Positions 10,482-19,815 of a stretch of DNA of 64,000 bases are shown here, in pieces. A model generated the notes under the pieces. That model saw only the letters and a list, made by a program, of their open reading frames with translations, was not told the origin of the DNA and did no database searches. This DNA is from Trichomonas vaginalis G3 (lineage: Eukaryota > Parabasalia > Trichomonadida > Trichomonadidae): positions 15,574,392 to 15,638,391 of the forward strand of contig NC_067203.1 in assembly GCF_026262505.1 (NCBI RefSeq). The letters run 5' to 3'. The translations under genes were made by a program, and so were the position numbers. Position 1 is the stretch's first letter. Each line of letters opens with the position of its first letter.

Positions 10482-11204
10482 TTAAGCACCATATTTCCAT
10501 GATGAGCCAGTGTAGTATGTGAATTCACGGAAGTACTGGCAGATTGGCTCGCAACCCATGCAGTAGTTTTCTTCGATATCGTCTTCATCGAAGTTCTGAA
10601 CCTTATCGACTCTTGTTAAGAACTTAGAAGCAGTGACGACCATCATTGGATGCTCGACGGAAAGATCTTCGACAACCTTTGGGCCAACAACCTTCCAAGA
10701 TGGGTTAACAACAGGTGGAACTGGGAATGTTGGGACTTTAGCACCATCCTTGTAGCCGTAAAGTGTAGAGACTGCAACATTGTCGGCATCGATCTTTGGT
10801 AAGAGGAGACCAACAAGTTCATCGACCATCTGAATTGTTGGGATTTCGGCGATGATAATGGAGCTTTCTGGGAGCTTAGCATTGATTAAGTCGAAAATCT
10901 TCTTGGCATCGAGGCCTTCAATCGATTCAACTTTACCATATTGATTGAATTCAGTATGGGTCTTCAAGACTGTCAACTTGATCTTGCCTAAGTCTTCAAG
11001 GACCTCGTTAACTGGGCGGACAAGGAGGCCAGACATTTGGTAAACAATATCCTTAGAATTCTTGAATGTTGATACGAAACCTGAAGAAGCGCGTTTGGCA
11101 AGTGCATCAAGGTTCTTGTATGTGCCCTTAACGACGCGTGGGTTACCAAGAGCGTTCTCAACTACAAGGATGACAGCTTTCTCAATAATTCCTGCTTGAA
11201 TCAT
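10482..11204 (-). CDS. Conserved-looking protein of unknown function, probably highly expressed
   Basis: The function of this 240-residue soluble protein is not recognised. It has no signal peptide or membrane segment. The middle is an alpha/beta alternation (KLTVLKTHTEF, SSIIIAEIPTI, VAVSTLYGY, PMMVVTASKFL). The end is acidic and then Cys- and Tyr-rich (FDEDDIEENYCMGCEP, then a YYTGSSWKYGA terminus), with a CxxCxxxC cluster that might bind metal. Codon use is richer in G and C than in the neighbours, with frequent AAG, GTT and CTT, as in highly expressed genes. The start codon directly follows the initiator-like box TCATTTCACA, giving an extremely short leader, which fixes the start. Confidence 0.85.
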   Translation of the reverse strand: MIQAGIIEKAVILVVENALGNPRVVKGTYKNLDALAKRASSGFVSTFKNSKDIVYQMSGLLVRPVNEVLEDLGKIKLTVLKTHTEFNQYGKVESIEGLDAKKIFDLINAKLPESSIIIAEIPTIQMVDELVGLLLPKIDADNVAVSTLYGYKDGAKVPTFPVPPVVNPSWKVVGPKVVEDLSVEHPMMVVTASKFLTRVDKVQNFDEDDIEENYCMGCEPICQYFREFTYYTGSSWKYGA

Positions 11205-11214
11205 TGTGAAATGA
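11205..11214 (-). promoter_or_regulatory. Initiator-like element TCATTTCACA
   Basis: It abuts the ATG of the 240-residue protein. It fits the Inr core described for Trichomonas (TCA followed by a pyrimidine and A/T bases), where transcription starts at the A. The same eight to ten bases recur before the thioredoxin and Myb genes. Confidence 0.6.
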
Positions 11215-11583
11215 AAAAAAAATTCTTATCGTGAATTTTGATCCCTTTGTTAGCCGGATGAAAATTTTCTTTCCAAAATGTTATACTATTTGTAAAAATT
11301 CCAGAAACATTTCAAATTAATGCCGCTGCTGAAGAGAAATGAAAAATTATCTGAAAAATTCAATTTACGTTTTCGGAATAGTTGCAAAACAATTTCAATC
11401 GATACCAATATTATATCACTTATATTAAAATTGAATAACAGAAATAAAAATTGTCTTCTTCCGCTATTTACACGCAATTGAAAAAGAAATCTGACGTTTT
11501 ATAATGAGATACATGCGAATATTATTTATTGATAAATAATTTTCAATTTGAATGCACTAAACGGTTTTTTTGTAGAGAAAATC
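11215..11583. other. Divergent intergenic region
   Basis: This AT-rich spacer lies between the minus-strand 240-residue gene and the plus-strand ankyrin gene, so it should contain both promoters. No gene was seen beyond the initiator box already listed. Confidence 0.5.
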
Positions 11584-13269
11584 ATGGAAGCTTTCTTTAA
11601 GTATATAATAAATGGCGATATTGCTGCCATTAAGAGATCATTTGACAGCTCATCCGAAGAAGAAAAGCATGGGCTTCTTTCTTATCAAGATGATAACGGT
11701 AGAACTCCACTGCATATCGCTGCACTCTATTCAAATGAGGAAGCAGTTGATATTCTTATAGAAAACGGAGCTAATATCAATGCTCTAGATTTTAACGGAA
11801 ATACACCAATCTTCCACGCAATATTATCTCGTTCACAAACTATCATCGATAAACTCGTACAAAACAAGGCCATTCTTGAGTGGGTCAATTCTAATGGCGA
11901 AACTCCACTTCATTACGCTGCTGGAGTGAAGGCATTAGAAATTTTGAATTTTATTCTTGTTCAGGGTGTAGAAGTTAATCCTTCAAGCACACCATCAAGT
12001 GACCCACCATTATTTTATGCTGTTCGTGCTGCTTGGCTTGACGGAATTAAAGCTCTTGTTGATTTTGGAGCAAAAGTTGATCCACGCGGCTCTCTTAAGA
12101 GAGTTATCCCAATAATTATACAAATGTACAGAAATATCAGCTCTTCGCCGAGTAAAAAGAATAATAATTCTCAACATCGTTCGTTAATTCGCGAAAAATC
12201 AATTTCAGGTGAACAAGCCTATGAAATTGTCGATTTCTTAGTACAACATGGTGCTGATATCAATGCAGCGTTTACAGTCAAGGATTCATCAAAAACTCAA
12301 GAGACAAATGCATTACAAGATGCAATAATCATGAGTGACCAGAAAATGATCGAAATTCTTCTTCGCGGAAAACCTTCCATTAACAAGCCTCTTCCAAATG
12401 GTGTACTTCCTCTTGAGCTTGCAATTCAAAGAAATTGTCCACAGATTATTATACAGATGCTCATCGAAGCAAAGGCAGATGCCCAGCATGTTAATGATCT
12501 TGGTCAGACAGACCTTCATTTGGCCTGCATGAATTCGGATATTAACGTTGAAACAGTTCAATATCTCATTGATTACTACAGTAAATATACAGCAAACTAT
12601 CTTGCAATAGCTGATAGAGAGATAAACGAGTGCCAGGATCCAAAGCAAATTGCTGAAAAAAGAATCGGAAAAAGAGTTGCAGATATTTACAAGAATTCTC
12701 CAAGAAAAGTCGATCCGTTCTTTGTAGACAAGGAAGGAAATTCACCACTTTTCTACGCCGCTCAATCTTCTTCAAAAGAAGCAGTTAAATTATTCATTGA
12801 ATACGGTTGTGATCCGAAAGTTGAAAATAAGCGCAGATATACATCATATTCCATCGCCAAACCAGATATGTCTAACTATATGTACGAAATAGCTAATACA
12901 GATGAAAAACAGGAAATATTTGACAAATTAGCCTTCATTAACCCATACCACAATAAAGTTGAGGCATCGGGATCCCCAGAGAAGAAGAATAAAACAGTTA
13001 CAGTGTACTCTAAAGAGAGTGTTACAAGATTAGAATCAAAGAAGTCTCAGAAATCGCCTAAGGCCAGTCAGTCGCAGGCCAATGAACCAACACCAAAGAA
13101 GTCTCAGGTTCAAACTGCAAGACCGTGGAGAGGAGTTGTTGAAGCTGAAGAATTCAGACGTGAAACAAGAATTAACCTCCGCAAGCTTAGATTAGAGATG
13201 AGAGAAAAGATTGATGCACTCAAGAAGTCAATCCAAGATATTGCTGATGAAAACGAAATAGAACTTTAA
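11584..13269 (+). CDS. Ankyrin repeat protein with C-terminal coiled coil
   Basis: The ATG at 11584 (MEAFFKYIINGD) is chosen. The open frame extends upstream only through a TTG. The 561-residue product has about eight ankyrin repeats, shown by NGRTPLHIAALYSNEEAVDILIENGANIN, NGETPLHYAA, TDLHLACMNSD and GNSPLFYAAQSSSKEAVKLFIEYG. A charged, disordered stretch of about 100 residues rich in Ser, Lys and Gln follows (KKSQKSPKASQSQANEPTPKK). The C-terminus is a basic coiled coil (RRETRINLRKLRLEMREKID). Ankyrin stacks bind proteins, so this is probably a scaffold. A second ankyrin gene follows about 440 bp downstream on the same strand. Confidence 0.9.
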   Translation: MEAFFKYIINGDIAAIKRSFDSSSEEEKHGLLSYQDDNGRTPLHIAALYSNEEAVDILIENGANINALDFNGNTPIFHAILSRSQTIIDKLVQNKAILEWVNSNGETPLHYAAGVKALEILNFILVQGVEVNPSSTPSSDPPLFYAVRAAWLDGIKALVDFGAKVDPRGSLKRVIPIIIQMYRNISSSPSKKNNNSQHRSLIREKSISGEQAYEIVDFLVQHGADINAAFTVKDSSKTQETNALQDAIIMSDQKMIEILLRGKPSINKPLPNGVLPLELAIQRNCPQIIIQMLIEAKADAQHVNDLGQTDLHLACMNSDINVETVQYLIDYYSKYTANYLAIADREINECQDPKQIAEKRIGKRVADIYKNSPRKVDPFFVDKEGNSPLFYAAQSSSKEAVKLFIEYGCDPKVENKRRYTSYSIAKPDMSNYMYEIANTDEKQEIFDKLAFINPYHNKVEASGSPEKKNKTVTVYSKESVTRLESKKSQKSPKASQSQANEPTPKKSQVQTARPWRGVVEAEEFRRETRINLRKLRLEMREKIDALKKSIQDIADENEIEL

Positions 13270-13712
13270 GAAATTTCAAAATTATTATTTTTTTCGAGTC
13301 TAATGGTAGTCGTAATTAAGAATAAAAATCTAGATGTAATTTTATTTCTAATCAATAAAGTATTTTTCCTGAATTATCCATGAAAATTTGCCATGAATGA
13401 TAAGGCGGTGGCATATTTCATTTATTCAAAAATATTTCCGTATCAAAATTCAATATTTTGCAATTTTTGAGTTTATTCGGATAGATAAATAAATGTCAAA
13501 ATTTCTCTTCGTTTATTGCAATAAGATTATAAGATGTATACTAAAATTTTGAAGTTTTTAACGATAATGGCAAAAAATTTCATCATTTGGACTATAAAAC
13601 TCAGTTTTTATTATTTATATGCATCGGAGTTAATAATCCGATGTTCCAATAAGTGGCCGAATTTGAATAGAAATTGAATATAAATTATAGTTGCTATAGG
13701 TCTCACAGGTCG
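13270..13712. other. Spacer between two ankyrin genes
   Basis: It is AT-rich with no gene seen. It contains TAACGATA at 13559-13566, which equals a Myb-recognition sequence reported for Trichomonas vaginalis, about 150 bp before the next start. That identity may be chance. Confidence 0.45.
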
Positions 13713-15296
13713 ATGACAACAAAATTAGAGCTAGAAGTTGAGATAGAAAAATGTTTAGCAAAGATTAATGATCAGAATGTCGAAGAAATGATTGAAAACA
13801 TCGAAAATCTTATTCCAGAATTTGAACCAGAAAGAATATTATCAATTCTTGTGAGAATAATACCTTTGCAATCCAAATTTATAGAATCTATCGACGCAAT
13901 TTTCAGTGCTCTTATTAAAATTCCCAGATTTGCTTCATTGAAATCTCTTTTATTAAAGAAAGCGCTTTACAGCAATAGCGACAATGGACGATTTTTAGAT
14001 AACAGATTCTATTTAGTTATACTTCGTAAGTGCTTCTTGAATGGCCTCTATAAGATTGATGAAATTCTCCCTGAAATAAAGAAAATAGACTCTCAACACA
14101 ACGGATACAAAGCATATATTGGAATATTCTTCCTTAAAGAGATATATGAGAATGATAAAGAGCTTTTTGAAGTAATCAAAACAGCAAGGAAGGATCCAGG
14201 CTACATTTTCCAAGCTTCCACACATAATTTACCATCATGTGACGAACTTGTTGAAAACGACTATAAATTACTCAACAATTTACTAACATATGGACATCAT
14301 GAGCCAATTGTTGTTTCTATCATTAAGGATGATGTTGACATGTTCATTAAGCTCTATACCCTTGATCAAAATGCATCAAAAAAGAAGTTTGACGCTTCAA
14401 TATTCTCCAGTAATTTCTTATTCAAGGATTTGACGATGTTTAACATTGCAGCACGTAATGGATCAATTCAGATATTCAAGTATCTCTATGTTAACAAGGC
14501 AGAATTCGATAGAGAAACATTTAATTCTGCAATTATCGGTGGAAACCTTGAAATTATCAGAATCTGCATCCAAAACAACTGTTCAGGAGCTGAATGCGTT
14601 ACAACGGCCGCAGTTTACAGGCCATACGACATTCTCGAGTGGTTACTTGAGAATTATGTTTCAGAAGAAAATCGTTTGAAAGAACTGGAGAAGGCATACT
14701 ACGAGGCTGTCAGAAGTAACTGCTTGTACAGTGTTGTTTACTGCATACAAAATGGCGTTGACGTCAATTCTAAGAATAATAATAATTATTCTCATCCTTT
14801 GTTTGCTGCTATCCAGTATCCAGCTATCATAGAATATCTTTTGTCGCAACCAGATATCGACGCTAACAAGAGTAATTACTCAGGAACTCCTTTTGCTCTT
14901 GCATGTGCAATTGGCTATGAAGAGACTGTCAGAATCATGATGAAATCAGATAAAGTAGACATAACTCTCCATGAAACAACAAACGAATCAGCTCTTGGAT
15001 CAGCAATTGTTAGCGGAAGACTTAATATTGTTAAATTACTTTTGGATTCAGGGAAATTCGATATCAATGAACAAAATTATAGAGGTGAAACCCCATTATA
15101 CCTGGCTGTTAGCGAAAATAGACCTGATGTCGCAGAATATTTGTTATCAAAAGGAGCAAACACAGAAATCCAGTCCAACCAGGAATATACGGCCATACAA
15201 CTTGCAAAACTTCGCAATGATAATGCTATGGTCGAACTTTTGCTGAAATATAACGCAAAGGACCTTCCAAAGCCAGAACCTCGCAGCTATGTCTGA
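13713..15296 (+). CDS. Ankyrin repeat protein with a trichomonad-type N-terminal helical domain
   Basis: The start is the ATG at 13713 (MTTKLELEVEIEKCL); the frame upstream opens only at a TTG. The 527-residue protein has about 220 helical residues, in the style of the DUF3447-type N-terminus common in trichomonad ankyrin proteins. Seven or so ankyrin repeats follow, from LTMFNIAARNGSIQIFKYLYVN to GETPLYLAVSENRPDVAEYLLSKGA and TAIQLAKLRNDNAMVELLLKY. It is probably a protein-binding scaffold. No membrane segment was seen. It may be a distant paralog of the gene upstream, though their N-termini differ. Confidence 0.9.
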   Translation: MTTKLELEVEIEKCLAKINDQNVEEMIENIENLIPEFEPERILSILVRIIPLQSKFIESIDAIFSALIKIPRFASLKSLLLKKALYSNSDNGRFLDNRFYLVILRKCFLNGLYKIDEILPEIKKIDSQHNGYKAYIGIFFLKEIYENDKELFEVIKTARKDPGYIFQASTHNLPSCDELVENDYKLLNNLLTYGHHEPIVVSIIKDDVDMFIKLYTLDQNASKKKFDASIFSSNFLFKDLTMFNIAARNGSIQIFKYLYVNKAEFDRETFNSAIIGGNLEIIRICIQNNCSGAECVTTAAVYRPYDILEWLLENYVSEENRLKELEKAYYEAVRSNCLYSVVYCIQNGVDVNSKNNNNYSHPLFAAIQYPAIIEYLLSQPDIDANKSNYSGTPFALACAIGYEETVRIMMKSDKVDITLHETTNESALGSAIVSGRLNIVKLLLDSGKFDINEQNYRGETPLYLAVSENRPDVAEYLLSKGANTEIQSNQEYTAIQLAKLRNDNAMVELLLKYNAKDLPKPEPRSYV

Positions 15297-15926
15297 TTTA
15301 TATAAATAAAATTTATAGAGTTTAGATCTTTTTTTATGATAATCCAAATATTTAATCGAAAATTTTATTGTATTATCACTCTTAATTAAATTCGATTGTA
15401 TAATGTATTATAACTCAATGTGGTTGCTGTATACGAACTCATTGTTTTGAAAAATTAAAGAATTTTTTTGTAATAATTTTGAAGGTTACAATAAAGAGTG
15501 TTACCGATCTCATGTTTGCGGATTACTTTAAAATCCAAGTAATAATTATATGGAGAAAATGAAGAAAGTTCACCCATGAGTCAAGATGGACAATAATGTG
15601 TGAAGGTCTATAGGTCATCTGATAATTTGAACTGATGGTGAGATTTCCTGTTAAATGATAGATGCAAATCCAGGAGGAACACAATTAATTAGGTAATTTC
15701 ATATTATTTGATAAAATTTTGCGAATTCCGCTGATATCATTTTGAAATCTATTAGTACATTGAATTTAAACAAGATTTCTACCCATATTTTAATGAAGAG
15801 AGCCTGCCATAATTTATTTCAATTTAATAAATGGTCAGGAAATGATTGAAAATTAATGGAAACCAATTTGGATGTTTGGAAATGCAATTTTCCACTATAA
15901 TTACACATTAAAACTTTTCTTCTGGA
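15297..15926. other. AT-rich spacer left of the integrase-bearing element
   Basis: No gene or repeat was seen. It ends at the 17-bp direct repeat that borders the element. Confidence 0.5.
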
Positions 15927-15943
15927 AATAATCGAATTTTTAT
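15927..15943 (+). repeat. Left copy of the 17-bp direct repeat flanking the element
   Basis: AATAATCGAATTTTTAT recurs exactly at 19189-19205, right against the other end of the element. By position it is a target-site duplication. One base at its inner edge could instead belong to the inverted repeat. Confidence 0.75.
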
Positions 15944-16773
15944 GTTATAGACCGAAAATAGATTTTTTCGGTTTTCTCTTCAAATAATTGAAAGAATGAT
16001 ACTATTATAGGTTTATTATATTATATAGCATATAATCATGCTATAGCCGAAAATTATAAGTTTTGAGAAGATTGAATATAACACAAATAAATTTGAATGT
16101 AAGTTAAATTGCTTGTTGTTTTTAATAGCTATTTAATGAGAAATCCAATATTGCAAAATTCAAATTGAATGATTGAAAGAACAGAAAAAGTCATTCTTTT
16201 CAATTTCGAATTTGTTTCATTGTATTTATAATTATATGGCAAATAAGATATTTAAACTTGATTTTTGAAGGAAAATTCACAAAATTGAATAAATTCAAAT
16301 AATTTTTATTCAAAAATAAACTAGTTATTTGAGTTTAATACTAATTATCTATTCAAACTACAAAGTTTGTAATTTAAAATATTTTGTGAGATCAGCTTGA
16401 ATTAATTCAAGGTTCTTTTCAATTAATATTAATGACCATATTACGCATTTTCGAACATTCTAAACCAAATATATAAAAATGGGAGACGAATGTTAAATTT
16501 GCTAGACATGGGGGAGTTGTCTGCAAAGTTTTAGCTCTTATCTCTAACAAAAAATTAATTTTTAAAAAAATGACCGAATACGTTTCACAGCGAGAAAAAA
16601 ATAAAAGGCAAGATAGAATTTTCTAGACATAAAGAAGTTGTTTACCGAGTTTTAGCTCTTATCTCTAACAAAAAATTAATTTTTAAAAAAATGACCGAAT
16701 ACGTTTCACAGCGAGAAAAAAATAAAAGGCAAGATAGAATTTTCTAGACATAAAGAAGTTGTCTACCAAGTGT
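15944..16773 (+). repeat. Left terminal inverted repeat
   Basis: It is nearly identical to the reverse complement of the right end. It starts GTTATAGACC and contains two copies of a 121-bp unit from about 16528 onward, against three in the right arm. Confidence 0.85.
16528..16770 (+). repeat. 121-bp tandem unit, two copies
   Basis: The phrase GTTTTAGCTCTTATCTCTAA starts at 16528 and again at 16649, a 121-bp step. Each unit also carries CCGAATACGTTTCACAGCGA. It lies inside the left inverted repeat. Confidence 0.85.
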
Positions 16774-17309
16774 CAGCTGTTACTTCTTCTCAATACTGAT
16801 ATAAAATAAAAATCTTTATTATTTATTTAACCTTTATTGTTTCATTAAACTTCATTTATTTTATATTATAGTTTTATTCTTTTAGCTACTTGTAAAATAA
16901 TCTAATTTTATATCATCATTTTACCGGATTATTCTTCAGTACATCGATTGTGTATCTAAAATAATATCATTATCCTTATTCTGTTTTTTCCAAAATTCTT
17001 TTAAATATCTTTTTTGGTTAGATTACTTTATACTTTTTACTTTTATTTTTTAATTTCAAAAAAAATTTGGTGATTGTTCTATTCTGTTACAATGTGCATT
17101 ATCATATTCTAATGAATTATTCATTACATACATTTAAAAAAACTTGTTAAAAATGAAATTAAAAAATTATGTTTATTATTACGCTGTGAATGTGTCAACA
17201 GCGGTCATGCCTGTATCTGTATCCCATATTTGCCACAACCTTTCTGTATCTGCATTTGTGTATTTCGGTTTCAGCTGATACATTTGATTTGGCGTGTAAT
17301 TTGTTCCGG

Positions 17310-18110
17310 TTAATGGATTAATTGGGCAGGAATAGCCTGAATGCTTTGGCAGCGCTCCAATGGCGGCCAGAATCTCTCAATCTTCCCATTTTGGTAGGGA
17401 GAATGAGAGTCTGTATGCCGCCATTGGACGCCCCAAAGATCAAGTAGATCTTGAAAGGCGCCCCTATTTTCTGAACCGTTGTCGGTCCAGAAACAATAAG
17501 GGGCGCCAAATTCAATGAAGGCGGAAGCCGCAACGTTCGCTGTCGTCGCTGCCAGCATATCTGGTATTTGTATATACGCTAGGACTTTGCGGCTAAAATC
17601 GTCGATTATGCCATAAATATATTGGCCACGAACACCCCTAAAATAATGAACATCTGCGTGCCAGATAAGATTGGGTGAAAGCGCCCAATATCTTACTGCT
17701 GTTTCTGGCCCGGCATGCTCTAATCGCGTCTTGGTGAAATGATTTTCTTTGAAGTATCTGCGTACTTCTCTATAAGATACATCAATTTGTTGTAATTTCA
17801 AACGTTTCCATTGTTTTGTTTGACCACAGGGAAAGGCCCAGTGGTCATGTATCACAGCAAAAGCTTTGATTTGGTCGTAGGGATTGACCCTACGACCTTT
17901 CTTGCCTTTAGGCAATGGGATATTCTGTAAGCTAAATTGATTTTGTAAAAAAGATTTTGAAACATCTAAATATTTGAAATCATTTGATTGAAGGGTTGGG
18001 GCGATGGGAACATGGGTGTAAGCTTCTTCCCATGTCATTTTACCTTCTTCAATCTGATTGGAAATACCAATTAGGTAAATTCGATCGACATACCCTTTGT
18101 AAGGATTCAT
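17310..18110 (-). CDS. Integrase, rve/DDE superfamily, of the mobile element
   Basis: It would insert the element by a DDE strand-transfer reaction. The start is ATG at 18110 (MNPYKGYVDRI); a TTG lies seven codons earlier. A helical N-terminal region with a charged patch (GKKGRR) is followed by the catalytic core. The first Asp is in IWHADVHYF, with IIDDFSRKVLAY after it. The second is in FWTDNGSENRGAF and the Glu is in SPYQNGKIERFW. These are the DDE signatures shared by retroviral, Ginger, IS3 and Polinton integrases. Base composition is richer in G and C than the surrounding AT-rich DNA, as expected of a transferred element. The family within rve is not settled. Confidence 0.85.
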   Translation of the reverse strand: MNPYKGYVDRIYLIGISNQIEEGKMTWEEAYTHVPIAPTLQSNDFKYLDVSKSFLQNQFSLQNIPLPKGKKGRRVNPYDQIKAFAVIHDHWAFPCGQTKQWKRLKLQQIDVSYREVRRYFKENHFTKTRLEHAGPETAVRYWALSPNLIWHADVHYFRGVRGQYIYGIIDDFSRKVLAYIQIPDMLAATTANVAASAFIEFGAPYCFWTDNGSENRGAFQDLLDLWGVQWRHTDSHSPYQNGKIERFWPPLERCQSIQAIPAQLIH

Positions 18111-18286
18111 TCTAATGAAGTACGTTAACAATCAAAATATTCTATAAGTGTCTAGTATGGAATTCAAAAGAATAAAGAAAATGGTAACGTAAATAAACGT
18201 ATTACGAAAAATTTATAATTAAAATGAAAAAAAAAAAAATAATAAGTAAAGTGACTGGAAATGAAAATGAAAAATCAGTGTACAGT

Positions 18287-19188
18287 TTTATTTTTTTCTC
18301 GCTGTAAACGTATTCGGTCATTTTTTTAAAAATTAATTTTTTTTGTTAGAGATAGAGCTAAAACTCGGTAAACAACTTCTTTATGTCTAGAAAATTCTAT
18401 CTTGCCTTTTATTTTTTTTCGCTGTGAAACGTATTCGGTCATTTTTTTAAAAATTAATTTTTTTAGAGATAAGAGCTAAAACTCGGTAAACAACTTCTTT
18501 ATGTCTAGAAAATTCTATCTTGCCTTTTATTTTTTTCTCGCTGTGAAACGTATTCGGTCATTTTTTTAAAAATTAATTTTTTTGTTAGAGATAAGAGCTA
18601 AAACTTTGCAGACAACTCCCCCATGTCTAGCAAATTTAACATTCGTCTCCCATTTTTATATATTTGGTTTAGAATGTTCGAAAATGCGTAATATGGTCAT
18701 TAATATTAATTGAAAAAGAACCTTGAATTAATTCAAGCTGATCTCACAAAATATTTTAAATTACAAACTTTGTAGTTTGAATAGATAATTAGTATTAAAC
18801 TCAATAACTAGTTTATTTTTGAATAAAAATTATTTGAATTTATTCAATTTTGTGAATTTTCCTTCAAAAATCAAGTTTAAATATCTTATTTGCCATATAA
18901 TTATAAATACAATGAAACAAATTCGAAATTGAAAAGAATGACTTTTTCTGTTCTTTCAATCATTCAATTTGAATTTTGCAATATTGGATTTCTCATTAAA
19001 TAGCTATTAAAAACAACAAGCAATTTAACTTACATTCAAATTTATTTGTGTTATATTCAATCTTCTCAAAACTTATAATTTTCGGCTATAGCATGATTAT
19101 ATGCTATATAATATAATAAACCTATAATAGTATCATTCTTTCAATTATTTGAAGAGAAAACCGAAAAAATCTATTTTCGGTCTATAAC
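18287..19188 (-). repeat. Right terminal inverted repeat with three 121-bp units
   Basis: It is the reverse-complement partner of the left arm. Three successive copies of the unit lie between about 18287 and 18610, one more than in the left arm, with small length differences in A/T runs. The arm ends CGGTCTATAAC at 19188. Confidence 0.85.
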
Positions 19189-19205
19189 AATAATCGAATT
19201 TTTAT
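19189..19205 (+). repeat. Right copy of the 17-bp direct repeat
   Basis: It is identical to 15927-15943. The match stops exactly at the end of the inverted repeat on one side and after the seventeenth base on the other. Confidence 0.75.
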
Positions 19206-19815
19206 ACAGCTTGGTTGCTTATTAAAAATGGTAGCATATTTCAGTATTGGTGAAAATAACGATGATACAATAAATAGCAGAAGTGATATGATATGATATC
19301 AGATCTATTCAATTTTATCTTTTTGTGATGCGTCAGAAAAATTAACGATGAGCGAAATCGGCTCAAAATTTATCCATCTCCATCATTAATAAAATTTACT
19401 CATGCCTGACTGAGTGATCGCATAATATCTTTCAAACTCAAATCACTTTCAAACTATTTTACACTTCTGAAAGTAATATCATTTTTAAAATTTCTCCTAT
19501 GTTATATCCCCAAAAACATTTGGGATTCTGAACTTATTCAAAAGTCAAAACGAAAAATTCCGATTGAAGTTAAAACAATCTATTGTTAATATGCTTTATT
19601 TTCCTGAGAAATATTACCTATTCAAAAAATAAATTATTTATCTTCAATTTTATGATTATTTTAATGATTTCTTGATGATAACCAATATTAATTTAGATGT
19701 TATTGTCATTATATTATGAAACTATTGTCTGATTTATTTTCCGATACGATTATTTTGGCTTCAATTTGAAGGATAATTCAATCGCTTAGCCAATAATTTT
19801 TTATTAATCCAAAAA
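19206..19815. other. AT-rich upstream region of the transporter gene
   Basis: No gene was seen. It presumably holds the transporter promoter, but no clear initiator box was found. Confidence 0.5.

Larger units (their letters stand above)
15944..19188 (-). mobile_element. 3.2 kb integrase-bearing element with ~0.8-0.9 kb terminal inverted repeats
   Basis: The ends are inverted copies beginning GTTATAGACCGAAAATAG. The left repeat runs about 15944-16773 and the right about 18287-19188. The two arms are nearly identical over most of their length, so the insertion is fairly recent. The inner part of each arm contains a 121-bp tandem unit. The centre holds one integrase coding region with the rve-type DDE core. 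The family is uncertain: it could be a Ginger- or IS3EU-like cut-and-paste transposon, or a small relative of Polinton-type elements. No capsid or polymerase gene is present. The coding part looks broken about once; the ends look whole. Confidence 0.85.
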
